Part shown: piece after piece, positions 1 to 7,988 of the stretch
Numbering within the stretch: position 1 is the first letter of the stretch
How the letters are laid out: each line of letters starts with the position of its first letter
NCBI RefSeq assembly: GCF_005406205.1
Contig: NZ_NXLZ01000002.1
Coordinates: forward strand, 1-64,000
Length of the DNA stretch: 64,000 bases
Direction of reading: 5' to 3'
Origin: Campylobacter estrildidarum
Lineage (GTDB): Bacteria; Campylobacterota; Campylobacteria; Campylobacterales; Campylobacteraceae
Position numbers and translations under genes: made by a program
The notes under the pieces: generated by a model
What the model saw: the letters and a program-made list of their open reading frames with translations, nothing else
What the model was told of the DNA's origin: nothing
Databases searched by the model: none

Positions 1-144
1 TAGAATTTCACTAGCAACTTTTTTAGAATAAAGATCAAATTCTTTATAGGTGATTTCTTTTTTAGCAAAAGGTTCAACAAAGGCTATTTTTTCACTAAAG
101 TCTTCAACACTTTTTTCTAAGAAGTTATAGATGTGGGTGAGCAA
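1..144 (-). CDS. AMP-binding (acyl/aminoacyl-adenylate) ligase, N-terminal fragment
   Basis: Only the first 48 codons are inside the window and the gene runs off the left edge. The reading frame starts at a TTG at 144-142, placed 6 bases after an AAAAGGA ribosome-binding site. The visible residues (IYNFLEKSV, then KIAFVE, then ITYKEFDLYSKKVA) have the pattern of the start of ANL-superfamily adenylating enzymes, where a short helix is followed by the A-x-x and T-Y-x-E-L type strands. No catalytic motif lies in the visible part, so the substrate (fatty acid, amino acid or D-alanine) cannot be named. The gene follows fhuB in the same direction but has its own -10 box touching a poly-G tract. Family call moderate, function unknown. 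Confidence 0.6.
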   Translation of the reverse strand, partial: MLTHIYNFLEKSVEDFSEKIAFVEPFAKKEITYKEFDLYSKKVASEIL

Positions 145-177
145 AAAAATCCTTTTTATTGTAGAATTAAAAAGGAG

Positions 178-183
178 ATTATA
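178..183 (-). promoter_or_regulatory. -10 box (TATAAT) of the AMP-ligase gene
   Basis: A perfect TATAAT on the minus strand, immediately downstream of a run of nine G. The predicted start of transcription is about 7 bases further on, giving a leader of roughly 25-30 bases before the TTG start. The upstream half of the promoter (TTAAGTTTATATTAATT) lies on the other side of the G run, so tract length sets its spacing to the -10 box. Confidence 0.55.
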
Positions 184-192
184 CCCCCCCCC
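184..192 (-). repeat. Poly-G tract (G9), contingency-locus type
   Basis: Nine consecutive C on the plus strand (nine G on the coding strand) in an otherwise strongly AT-rich intergenic region. Campylobacter G tracts of 8 or more are known slipped-strand hotspots. This one is intergenic, between the fhuB stop and the AMP-ligase start, and directly abuts the -10 box. Confidence 0.85.
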
Positions 193-218
193 AATTAATA
201 TAAACTTAATAAAAAATT

Positions 219-2126
219 TTAATGCTTTTTTATTGCAAAAATAAAATAAATACTCCCTAATAAAGTTGCCACAATACCCAAAGGAATTTCATAAGCAAAT
301 AATGCAATTTTAGATATAAAATAAGCTAAAAACATTAAACAAATTCCGATTAGAGCTGTTGATAAAAGTTGATTATAAAGCTTTTTAATACCTAACAATC
401 TCATAATATGAGGAGCCAATAAACCCACAAAACTAAAAGGACCGATGCATAAAGCACTTAAGGCACAAGCAAAGGCGCTTAAAATGAGAAAAACGATTCT
501 AACTTTTGTTATATTTAATCCTACACTTAAAGCACAATTTTCCCCTAAAGAAAAAATCTTTAAGCTAGGATATAAAATGTATAAACAACATAAAAAAATA
601 CCTGTATAAATCAACAAAGACAAACTTAAATTTTTATCTATATTGATAAGTCCTGCTTGAGTATAAGCTAAAAAAGTATAAGCTTTAAAATCCCCGCTAG
701 CTAGAAAAATTTTACCCAAAGCATCAACAAAAAACATTATAGCTATACCTATAAGAATAATTTTTTGCATATTTATATTAAATTTAATACTTAAAAAAAA
801 CAAAAAGCATAAAACTAATAAAGCTCCTATAATAGCAAAAATTTGAATATGTTTCGAAAAAAAATACAAAGCAAGCAGCACACCCAAACTTGCTCCAGAA
901 TTTATCCCTAACATCTCGGGTGATGCCATAGGGTTAAAGCTCAATCTTTGCAAGATAAACCCAACCAAAGCCAATAAAACACCGCATAAAAATAAAATAA
1001 CGAGTTTATTTAATCTTAATGCTAAAATTTCATTTAGCATTTCTTTAAAACTCAAAGTTGAAAAATCAAAATACAAATTAAGAAAAAAAAGTACCAAAAC
1101 AAGCACAAACAAACCCAAAATGATATATTTTTCTTTAAAACAATGAGATATGTAAATATAATCATCACTAAACGTTTCTTTTAACATCTTAAAAACAGCA
1201 AAAATAAGTAGCGGGGAACCAAGTAATGCTAAAACCCTACCTGTAGGTAAGTCAATCCCTTTTATAATTTGTAAAATTTGCAAAAATAAATCCACTCCAA
1301 ATAATAAAAAAAAGCCTAAAAAACCACAAACTAAAAATTCTTTTCTTAAATTTTTTATCTTAAAAAATTCCACAAAAACACTCGCAAATAAGCCCAAAAA
1401 ACTAATCATTCCTACAAAAGAAACCACTAAAGTGATAAAATAAGCACTTAAACACAAAGCAAAAAATTTAACATAAAAGATATTTTGTCCAACGCTGCTT
1501 GCAAGTTCATCTCCTAAATTTAAAATTTTCAAATAAGGGATAAAAAAATACAAACTAATAAGTGCTATACTAGAATAACAAAAAAGCTCTATAACATCTT
1601 TAAAACCATTTTGAGTAAAATAACCGCTATTAAAAAGTAAAAAAGCCTTACTTTCTTCTGGATAAAAAAGCATCAACAAAGAACTTAAAGCACCAAAAAT
1701 CATTCCGCTTATAAGACCTAAGAGAATTACACTTGTAGAATTTAAATGCTTTTTAAGCATAAAAACAAGAATCAAAAACAAAATTAAAAAAGATCCTACA
1801 AAACCTATCAATACTTTTGAAATATTTAAAAAATCAGGAAAAAATAAAGTAGCAATCAAAATAGCAAAACTAGCACTAGGAGCCACACCTAAGGTTGTAT
1901 CACTGGCTAAAGGATTTTGCATCACTATACGCAAAATTAGAGAAGAAAAAGCAAGTAAAAAACCGCACAATAAACACATAAAAAAACGGCTTAAATTATA
2001 ATTTATAAAAACAAAAGAAAATAAATTTTCTTGATCATATTTTTTTAAAAAATCAAATTCTAAAAAAATAAAAACACAAAGTAAAACAATCAATATAAAG
2101 ATGCATAAAAAAATATTTTTTTTCAC
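219..2126 (-). CDS. fhuB: FhuB-type ferrichrome ABC transporter permease (double FecCD)
   Basis: At 635 residues this is a fused permease with two FecCD halves, the arrangement of FhuB (about 660 aa in E. coli), rather than two separate 300-350 aa permeases. About 20 hydrophobic segments can be counted. Each half ends in the FecCD signature: PTGRVLALLGSPLLIF near residue 300 and PLGIVATLLGSIYFIF near the C terminus. It carries siderophore-iron across the inner membrane, taking it from FhuD and being powered by FhuC. Its start overlaps the fhuD stop by four bases, so the two are translationally coupled. It is the last gene of fhuCDB. Substrate is inferred from FhuD and FhuA similarity. Confidence 0.9.
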   Translation of the reverse strand: MKKNIFLCIFILIVLLCVFIFLEFDFLKKYDQENLFSFVFINYNLSRFFMCLLCGFLLAFSSLILRIVMQNPLASDTTLGVAPSASFAILIATLFFPDFLNISKVLIGFVGSFLILFLILVFMLKKHLNSTSVILLGLISGMIFGALSSLLMLFYPEESKAFLLFNSGYFTQNGFKDVIELFCYSSIALISLYFFIPYLKILNLGDELASSVGQNIFYVKFFALCLSAYFITLVVSFVGMISFLGLFASVFVEFFKIKNLRKEFLVCGFLGFFLLFGVDLFLQILQIIKGIDLPTGRVLALLGSPLLIFAVFKMLKETFSDDYIYISHCFKEKYIILGLFVLVLVLFFLNLYFDFSTLSFKEMLNEILALRLNKLVILFLCGVLLALVGFILQRLSFNPMASPEMLGINSGASLGVLLALYFFSKHIQIFAIIGALLVLCFLFFLSIKFNINMQKIILIGIAIMFFVDALGKIFLASGDFKAYTFLAYTQAGLINIDKNLSLSLLIYTGIFLCCLYILYPSLKIFSLGENCALSVGLNITKVRIVFLILSAFACALSALCIGPFSFVGLLAPHIMRLLGIKKLYNQLLSTALIGICLMFLAYFISKIALFAYEIPLGIVATLLGSIYFIFAIKKH

Positions 2127-2947
2127 TCAATCACCCTTAAAAGATCTTCAGCAAAACGTCTCATGCTCATCAAAGAACCTGCACTCCAAATAGGCTCTAA
2201 TTCATTATAATCTTGAAAAATATTCATTTTTTGATAAAAAGGATTTTGTCTTAACTCTTCACTAAGCACAAATGGAGTTGGCTTAATTACTATAAATTTT
2301 GTTTCCTTTGGAAATTTTATAAGATCTAAAAAACTTATAGTATCAACACCCCAAGCATTATTTATATTTTTATCATAAGCATTTTTTAAACCTAACTGCT
2401 CCAAAACCGCACCAAAAAGACTATGTTTAGTATAAATTCTTAAATGTTTTTTATCTATAAATTGAACTATAGCAATAGGTTTAGTATAACGTAATTTATT
2501 TTTAGAATTTTCAAAAAAGCTTCTTGTATCATCTATAAGATTTAAGGCTTCTTGCTTTTTATTTAAGATTATTCCAATCTGCAAAACACCTTCGTTGATG
2601 CTAGAATACACATCTTTTTTATTTTGATAAAAATCAATAATTTTTATTTTATTTTTTAAAAGATAATTATCAATGCTAAATAAAGATGAAGTGATGATTA
2701 AATCAGGTTTTAAATTGATCATATATTCTATATTAGGTTGCACTCTAAGACCGACATCTTTTACATCTTTAGGTAAAACAGGCTCTTTAACCCAGACATT
2801 GTATATTCTTTTATCTCCTACCGCTAAGGGTTGATAATTTAACATCATCATAGTTTCAGCCATAGTCCAATCCAAAGCAATGATTTTTAATTCTTTAGCT
2901 TGTATAAATTCAAATAAAATTAAAAATAAAACGGCAATTTTTTTCAT
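2123..2947 (-). CDS. fhuD: FhuD-type periplasmic hydroxamate-siderophore binding protein
   Basis: A type III (helical-backbone) substrate-binding protein of 274 residues from the ATG at 2947. A TTG-initiated upstream extension of five residues is possible but would precede a clean signal peptide (KKIAVLFLILFEFIQA). Segments such as VWVKEPVLPKDVKDVGLR and QPNIEYMINLKP closely track E. coli FhuD (LWVSEPPLPDSVIDVGLR), which points to ferrichrome or other hydroxamates. No lipobox cysteine is visible, so it is probably free in the periplasm. Start and stop nearly touch fhuC upstream (one base gap after its TGA) and overlap fhuB downstream, so it is made in step with both. Confidence 0.88.
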   Translation of the reverse strand: MKKIAVLFLILFEFIQAKELKIIALDWTMAETMMMLNYQPLAVGDKRIYNVWVKEPVLPKDVKDVGLRVQPNIEYMINLKPDLIITSSLFSIDNYLLKNKIKIIDFYQNKKDVYSSINEGVLQIGIILNKKQEALNLIDDTRSFFENSKNKLRYTKPIAIVQFIDKKHLRIYTKHSLFGAVLEQLGLKNAYDKNINNAWGVDTISFLDLIKFPKETKFIVIKPTPFVLSEELRQNPFYQKMNIFQDYNELEPIWSAGSLMSMRRFAEDLLRVIE

Positions 2948-2948
2948 A

Positions 2949-3719
2949 TCAAAAAAGCGCAATAGGAGATTTTCTCTTAGGATGCTCTATAATGTTAGCA
3001 TCAATATTAAATATATCTTTTAATCTTGATTCTTGCATAAATTCTTGTTTATTCGCATTAAAAATAACCTTACCTTCTTTTAAAGCAATGATTTCATCAC
3101 AATATAATGCCGCTAGATTAATATCGTGTAAAATCAAGACTATTCCTACTTTAAATTCTTTATTTAATTTTGATATTAATTCCATCAATTCAAATTGATA
3201 TACTATATCTAAAGCAGCTAAAGGCTCATCTAAAAACAAAAATTCACTTTTTTGCGCCAAAAGCATAGCCAAAAAAGCTCTTGTTTTCTCTCCTCCAGAA
3301 AGAGTATGGATTTCTCTATTTGATAAATTCAAGGTATTGGTTATTCTCATTACTTCATCAATTAGATCTTCATCTTCATTTTTAAAAAACAATTTTTCAT
3401 AAGAATAACGCCCCATTTTCACAAGCTCTCTTACGCTTAAATATCCTACATTAGGTAAGTGCTGTGGCAAATAAGCTATTTTTTGAGCCAATTTTTTTGA
3501 AGAGAATTTGGCTATATCTTGATCATTAAAGCAAACTTTTCCAGAGCTTGGTTTTAATTGTCTTGCTAAAATTTTCAGCAAAGTAGATTTTCCAGAACCA
3601 TTATGACCCATAAGGGCATAAATTTTATCATTTTGAAAACATAAATTTGCAGGATAAATAATATATTGATTTTGATTTTTAAAATTTACATTATAAGTTT
3701 GTATCAATCCCATTATCAA
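2949..3719 (-). CDS. fhuC: FhuC-type siderophore ABC transporter ATPase
   Basis: A 256-residue ABC ATPase with Walker A GHNGSGKST, a Q-loop, the signature LSGGEKTR, Walker B FLFLDEP and the H-loop ILHD, all intact. It energises FhuB. It is the first gene of fhuC-fhuD-fhuB, divergent from fhuA. Two starts are possible: a TTG at 3719, five bases after AGGA, and an ATG at 3713 whose spacing to AGGA is long (11); I kept the TTG because of the spacing. A -10 box (TATAAT) lies about 30 bases upstream. Confidence 0.9.
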   Translation of the reverse strand: MIMGLIQTYNVNFKNQNQYIIYPANLCFQNDKIYALMGHNGSGKSTLLKILARQLKPSSGKVCFNDQDIAKFSSKKLAQKIAYLPQHLPNVGYLSVRELVKMGRYSYEKLFFKNEDEDLIDEVMRITNTLNLSNREIHTLSGGEKTRAFLAMLLAQKSEFLFLDEPLAALDIVYQFELMELISKLNKEFKVGIVLILHDINLAALYCDEIIALKEGKVIFNANKQEFMQESRLKDIFNIDANIIEHPKRKSPIALF

Positions 3720-3749
3720 ATTAATCCTATTTGAAAAACTTAAATTTGG

Positions 3750-3755
3750 ATTATA
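3750..3755 (-). promoter_or_regulatory. -10 box of fhuCDB
   Basis: TATAAT on the minus strand about 30 bases before the fhuC start, in the 174-base intergenic region shared with the divergent fhuA. No other gene fits in this region. Confidence 0.5.
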
Positions 3756-3832
3756 ACATAAAGAAAAATAAAAATAAATAAAAATAATTTTTCTTTAAAA
3801 TTTAAAATTATATAATTCCAAGTTTTTGAAAG

Positions 3833-3854
3833 TTAATTTCATTATTATAATTAA
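3833..3854 (+). promoter_or_regulatory. fhuA -10 box inside a Fur-box-like palindrome
   Basis: TATAAT at 3846-3851 is well placed for fhuA, giving a leader of about 36 bases with AGGAG before the ATG. It is embedded in an AT palindrome (TTAATTTCATTATTATAATTAA) that resembles a degenerate Fur box. Iron repression through Fur is expected for such a system from family knowledge. The operator call itself is an inference, because AT-rich palindromes are common in this DNA. Confidence 0.4.
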
Positions 3855-3893
3855 AAAATACTTTATTATTTTACAAAATGATAGGAGATTTTA

Positions 3894-5939
3894 ATGGATA
3901 AAAAATATTCAATTCCTTTTTTACTAATCTCAATAAGCGCAAGCTTAGCTTTAGCAAAAGAATCATCTTATGAACTTAATGCTATTAATGTTGTAGGTTC
4001 CATTGAAAAAGGAAATGACAAAGTAGAATATCTCAGTCCAAAAAGCGTTTCTGTGATCGACTCTAAACAGATCAAAGAACAAGGCGTAGAACAACTTGAT
4101 GAAATCACTCGTTATGAGAGCGGATTTGTTTCTCAAATTTATGGAGCAGATTTAGATACAACAGACTGGCTTAAATTAAGAGGATTTGATGCGAGTTTGG
4201 TTTTAGACGGAACGGCTATTTATAAGGGTGGATATTTTGGGTGGTCTCCTGATTTATATGGTTTAGAAAAAATAGAAATTATCAAAGGAGCTGATTCTTT
4301 AAGTTATGGATCTTCACAAAGCGGAGGTGTGATTAATTTGGTTAGTAAAAGACCCAAAAAAACTCCTATAGCAGAAATTGGAGCCAAAATAGGAAATTCG
4401 TCTCAAAATGGCTTATTTTTTGATGTTGGAGATAAAGTTTTTAGCACAAAAAGCAATTTTAGAATTGTTGGAAATTATTTTAGACAAGATGGGCAACTTG
4501 ATGGAACTTGGCAAGAACATTACTATTTTGCACCAAGTCTAGCTATAGATGTGAGCGATGATACCTTTTTAACACTTCTTGCAAGCTTTCAATATGATCA
4601 AGGAGTACCTACAACTGGATTTTTCCCTGTTTATGGAACTCTTATTGATACGCCACAAGGAACAATTAAGCCGAGTACAAATTTAGGTTCTCCTTTGAGT
4701 GATTATTTAAAAAGAAAACAATATTCTTTAGGATATGAATTTATTCATCATTTTAACGATCAGCTTTCTTTTGTGCAAAATTATCGCTACAATATGGAAG
4801 ACAAAGAACAATTTGCTGTTAGCTTTTCGGCTTTAGACTCTAGTAATCCCAATATGGCTACAAGAAGTTCTATTATTTTAGATGGTATAGCAAGAAGTCA
4901 TACTTTAGACAATAGGCTAATCTTAAAAAATACTTATAAAGAGCTTGAAAATACTCTTACAAGTGGGATAGATTATCAATATATTTATGTAAATGGAAAA
5001 TATGGCTATGGGAGTGCAAGTAATGTTAATATCTTTGATCCTGATCGCAGTCCGCAAACCAAAACTAAGGTTCCTACTTACTTAGTTAAGCAATCTCAAC
5101 TAGGACTATATGTCCAAAATAGAGCTAAGTTATATGATCAATGGATTTTAGATCTTGGTATGCGTTTTGATAAGGCTCAAAGCGATGCAAAAAGTTTTGG
5201 AAGTAAAAGTGATTATAATATAAATCATACAACTTTTCAAAGTGGTTTGATGTATGTATTTGAAGATCTAGGACTGATGCCTTTTGTAAGTTATTCTGGA
5301 GCCTTTAGACCTATCGCTGGAAACGATGGACAAGGTAAGGATTATAAGCCTTATGAAAGCAGACAATATGAAGTTGGAATTAAATATCTTCCCTATTTTA
5401 CTGATGGAGAAATTAATTTTTCTTATTTTGATATACAAGAAAAAAATGCTCTTGTAAATGCTGATCCAAGTGCGTCTATACCTGTATCTATACAAGCTGG
5501 AAAACAAAACGCTAAAGGAATTGAATTAGGATCAAGTATAGCCTTAAGTGAAAGCATTAACTATTCTTTAGCTTATACTCATTATTTTCAAACTCACACC
5601 TCTTTAGACACCTTAAAAACGATAAGAACACCAATGATGCCAAAAAATGTTTTAGCTACAAAAATTTCACATACTTTTAAAATTGATCAAAAACAAAGTT
5701 TTGAAAGCATGTTTGGAATACGTTATGTGGGAAGTAGTACCGATGAAGCTGGAAATATTGGTATCAAGGTTCCTTCTTATATACTTTATGATCTTGCCTT
5801 TGGATATAACTATGACAAATGGCAAGCTCGATTAAATATAGATAATATTTTTGATAAAAAATATGTTAGCGGATGTTATTATTCTTGTTATTATGGTGAA
5901 GGTATTAGAGGAATTTTATCCATTTCTTATAAATACTAA
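3894..5939 (+). CDS. fhuA: FhuA-type TonB-dependent ferrichrome receptor
   Basis: A 681-residue outer-membrane siderophore receptor. It has a signal peptide (to about residue 21, SLALA), a plug domain with SVSVIDSKQIKEQG, WLKLRGFDAS and IEIIKGADSLSYGSS ending in GGVINLVSKRP near residue 155, and then a beta-barrel. The C-terminal NIFDKKYVSGCYYSCYYGEG matches the cysteine pair typical of FhuA/FoxA-type receptors. The barrel ends in Y rather than the usual F. It would bind ferrichrome-like hydroxamates and pass them to FhuD with TonB energy. It is divergent from fhuCDB and followed only 46 bases later by cmeD. Such a fhu system occurs in some but not all C. jejuni strains, from memory. Confidence 0.88.
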   Translation: MDKKYSIPFLLISISASLALAKESSYELNAINVVGSIEKGNDKVEYLSPKSVSVIDSKQIKEQGVEQLDEITRYESGFVSQIYGADLDTTDWLKLRGFDASLVLDGTAIYKGGYFGWSPDLYGLEKIEIIKGADSLSYGSSQSGGVINLVSKRPKKTPIAEIGAKIGNSSQNGLFFDVGDKVFSTKSNFRIVGNYFRQDGQLDGTWQEHYYFAPSLAIDVSDDTFLTLLASFQYDQGVPTTGFFPVYGTLIDTPQGTIKPSTNLGSPLSDYLKRKQYSLGYEFIHHFNDQLSFVQNYRYNMEDKEQFAVSFSALDSSNPNMATRSSIILDGIARSHTLDNRLILKNTYKELENTLTSGIDYQYIYVNGKYGYGSASNVNIFDPDRSPQTKTKVPTYLVKQSQLGLYVQNRAKLYDQWILDLGMRFDKAQSDAKSFGSKSDYNINHTTFQSGLMYVFEDLGLMPFVSYSGAFRPIAGNDGQGKDYKPYESRQYEVGIKYLPYFTDGEINFSYFDIQEKNALVNADPSASIPVSIQAGKQNAKGIELGSSIALSESINYSLAYTHYFQTHTSLDTLKTIRTPMMPKNVLATKISHTFKIDQKQSFESMFGIRYVGSSTDEAGNIGIKVPSYILYDLAFGYNYDKWQARLNIDNIFDKKYVSGCYYSCYYGEGIRGILSISYKY

Positions 5940-5972
5940 AATAAACGCAAATACTCTTAAGCTTTAGTGTGA

Positions 5973-5978
5973 TATACT
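5973..5978 (+). promoter_or_regulatory. -10 box (TATACT) of cmeDEF
   Basis: TATACT is preceded by a TTAAGCTTTAGTG stretch resembling the Campylobacter upstream element. The box ends 8 bases before the cmeD ATG, so transcription would begin at or within a few bases of the start codon. No Shine-Dalgarno sequence is present in between. Confidence 0.5.
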
Positions 5979-5985
5979 TTAGCTT

Positions 5986-7248
5986 ATGAGACTTTTTATT
6001 ATTAGCTTGTTTTTGCCTTTAGTATTGTTTGGATCGAATTTACGCGAATTAATAGCCCTAAGTCAAAACAATGAGCAATATTTTATTAAACAAATGCAAA
6101 ATGAACAAGCAAAATTAAAAAGTAGTGAAGCCTTTAGAAGCTATTTGCCAAGCCTTAGCCTAAGTTCAGCTTATGTAGCCAATAACAAAGATCGTTTTAT
6201 TGTTGATCCACAAGAGAGTTTGTTTGCTAAATTTTCTTTAAATCTTTTAATTTTTGACGGTGGAGCTAGAGAAGCAAATTTAAGAGCTTTAAAAGAACAA
6301 GAAAAAATCAGTCTGCTTAGCAAAGAACAAACGAGAAATTATTTAGCTTTGAATGCAACCACTCTTTATTTTAATTTCCTAAGTCTTAAAAAAATTATTC
6401 TTTCAGATCAACAAAAGGTTAAATTTTTAGATTCTACTTTGCAAAGATTAAAAAAATTTTATTCTGCTGGACTTAGTTCTAAAGATGAATTAGAAAGCAT
6501 AGAGGCTAAATTTCATTTAAGTGTTTTAGCTTTACACCAAAATGAATTGAAACTTGAAAATATCCAAAAAGAAATAAGAATTTTAACAGGGCAAAATTTC
6601 AATCCAGAAGAGCAAGCTACACTAGAAAAACCTTTTTTTGATAAGGTGTTAAATAATTACGATGTGCTTATAGCTAGAGAAAATATAAATTTAGCTAAAG
6701 AAGGTGTTAATTTAGCTAAATCTCAATACTATCCTAAATTTTACATACAAGATAATTTTGGATTTTATAAAAACAATTACAATCCAAAAATTCCGGCTCC
6801 CTACACTAACATTACAGATATTTTTTTACAGAAATATTCTCAAAACAACCAAATTATTTTGGGTGTAGAATGGAAAATTTTTGATTTTAACTCAAGAGCT
6901 AAAGAGGTTGAAAAAGAGCGTTTGAATATGCAAATTGCTAATGCAAATGCAAGATTGCAGGAGCGAAAAAACCGAGAGGAATTATTATTTTTATTAAAAA
7001 ATATAGAAGTTTTAAAAGAACAAATTAGCGCATTAAAATCGGCTCTTAAAGCAGCTGATATAGCTTTTGAAAGCATAAACAAAAAATATAACTCCGGACT
7101 TGTTTCTTATGTAGAATACTTACAAGCTTTAGAAGCAAAATTTAAAGCACAGAGCGATTTAGAACTCGCACAAAACGAATTTGAAATTACAAAAGCAAAT
7201 TATTATTTCAATGCTGGAATACAAATTATTTCAAAGGTAAAACAATGA
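5986..7248 (+). CDS. cmeD: CmeD, TolC-family outer-membrane channel of the CmeDEF efflux pump
   Basis: A 420-residue outer-membrane efflux protein with a signal peptide (RLFIISLFLPLVLFG), two homologous TolC-type halves rich in alpha-helix, and the repeated LxLArxxxxLAk pattern (for example INLAKEGVNLAKSQYYP near residue 247). It forms the exit duct for CmeE-CmeF. The start must be this ATG because the signal peptide begins here. There is no visible ribosome-binding site and the promoter -10 box is only 8 bases upstream. It overlaps cmeE by 4 bases (ATGA). Size and order match Cj1031-Cj1033. Confidence 0.9.
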   Translation: MRLFIISLFLPLVLFGSNLRELIALSQNNEQYFIKQMQNEQAKLKSSEAFRSYLPSLSLSSAYVANNKDRFIVDPQESLFAKFSLNLLIFDGGAREANLRALKEQEKISLLSKEQTRNYLALNATTLYFNFLSLKKIILSDQQKVKFLDSTLQRLKKFYSAGLSSKDELESIEAKFHLSVLALHQNELKLENIQKEIRILTGQNFNPEEQATLEKPFFDKVLNNYDVLIARENINLAKEGVNLAKSQYYPKFYIQDNFGFYKNNYNPKIPAPYTNITDIFLQKYSQNNQIILGVEWKIFDFNSRAKEVEKERLNMQIANANARLQERKNREELLFLLKNIEVLKEQISALKSALKAADIAFESINKKYNSGLVSYVEYLQALEAKFKAQSDLELAQNEFEITKANYYFNAGIQIISKVKQ

Positions 7249-7985
7249 AAATGTTTTTATTTTTAATACTTTCTTTTAATATAGTTTTTGCGGAAGAAAT
7301 TTATGCTAGTTTCAACGTAGAAGCTTCAGGGCAAAGTAGGTTAGCTCTTGAGAGTATAGGAATAGTTTCACAAATTCCAATCAAAATCGGACAAAAAGTT
7401 AAAAAAGGAGATCTTTTACTCGCCCTTGATCAAACTAGCGAAAAAATAGCACTAGAAAATGCTAAAAATTCATATAATTTAGCCTTAGCTCAATACGAAA
7501 ACACTAAAAGCAAAATGAAAAAAATTCAATCAGTCCAAGATGTTATTGATAAGCAAAGTTATGAAGATATGAAAACTCAACTAAATGTCGCTAATTTAAA
7601 TCTAACCAAGGCTAAAATCAATATAGATTATTATAAAAATATACTTGACAAAAAAGAACTAAGGGCCCCTTATGATGCAATCATTGCAAATAAATTTATA
7701 CAGATTGGAGAAGGAGTTGGAGGAGTAGCACAACCTTTAATAGAAGTTTTTTCTTATCCACAAAGCAAGCTTGTTTTAAGTTTTGATGAAAAATATAAAG
7801 ATAAAGTAAAAGTTGGAGATGAATTCATCTATAAAATAGATCAAAGTGATAAACAAATAAAAGGCAAAATCTCTCTTGTTTATCCTAGTGTAGATGTTAA
7901 AACGAGGAAAATTTATGCAGAAGTTGAAGCTTTAGGGCTTACACCTGGGCTTTTTGGAGAAGGTAAAATCATTACAAAAGATTAA
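7245..7985 (+). CDS. cmeE: CmeE, periplasmic membrane-fusion (adaptor) protein
   Basis: A 246-residue RND adaptor with signal peptide (KMFLFLILSFNIVFA), a split lipoyl domain (IPIKIGQKVKKGDLLLALD near residue 45 and LRAPYDAIIANKFIQIGEG near residue 140), a helical hairpin between them and a short beta-barrel. This is shorter than typical AcrA proteins (about 380 aa), as is usual for CmeE. It bridges CmeF and CmeD. It is coupled to cmeD by an ATGA overlap, and cmeF begins 3 bases after its stop. Confidence 0.9.
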   Translation: MKMFLFLILSFNIVFAEEIYASFNVEASGQSRLALESIGIVSQIPIKIGQKVKKGDLLLALDQTSEKIALENAKNSYNLALAQYENTKSKMKKIQSVQDVIDKQSYEDMKTQLNVANLNLTKAKINIDYYKNILDKKELRAPYDAIIANKFIQIGEGVGGVAQPLIEVFSYPQSKLVLSFDEKYKDKVKVGDEFIYKIDQSDKQIKGKISLVYPSVDVKTRKIYAEVEALGLTPGLFGEGKIITKD

Positions 7986-7988
7986 AAT

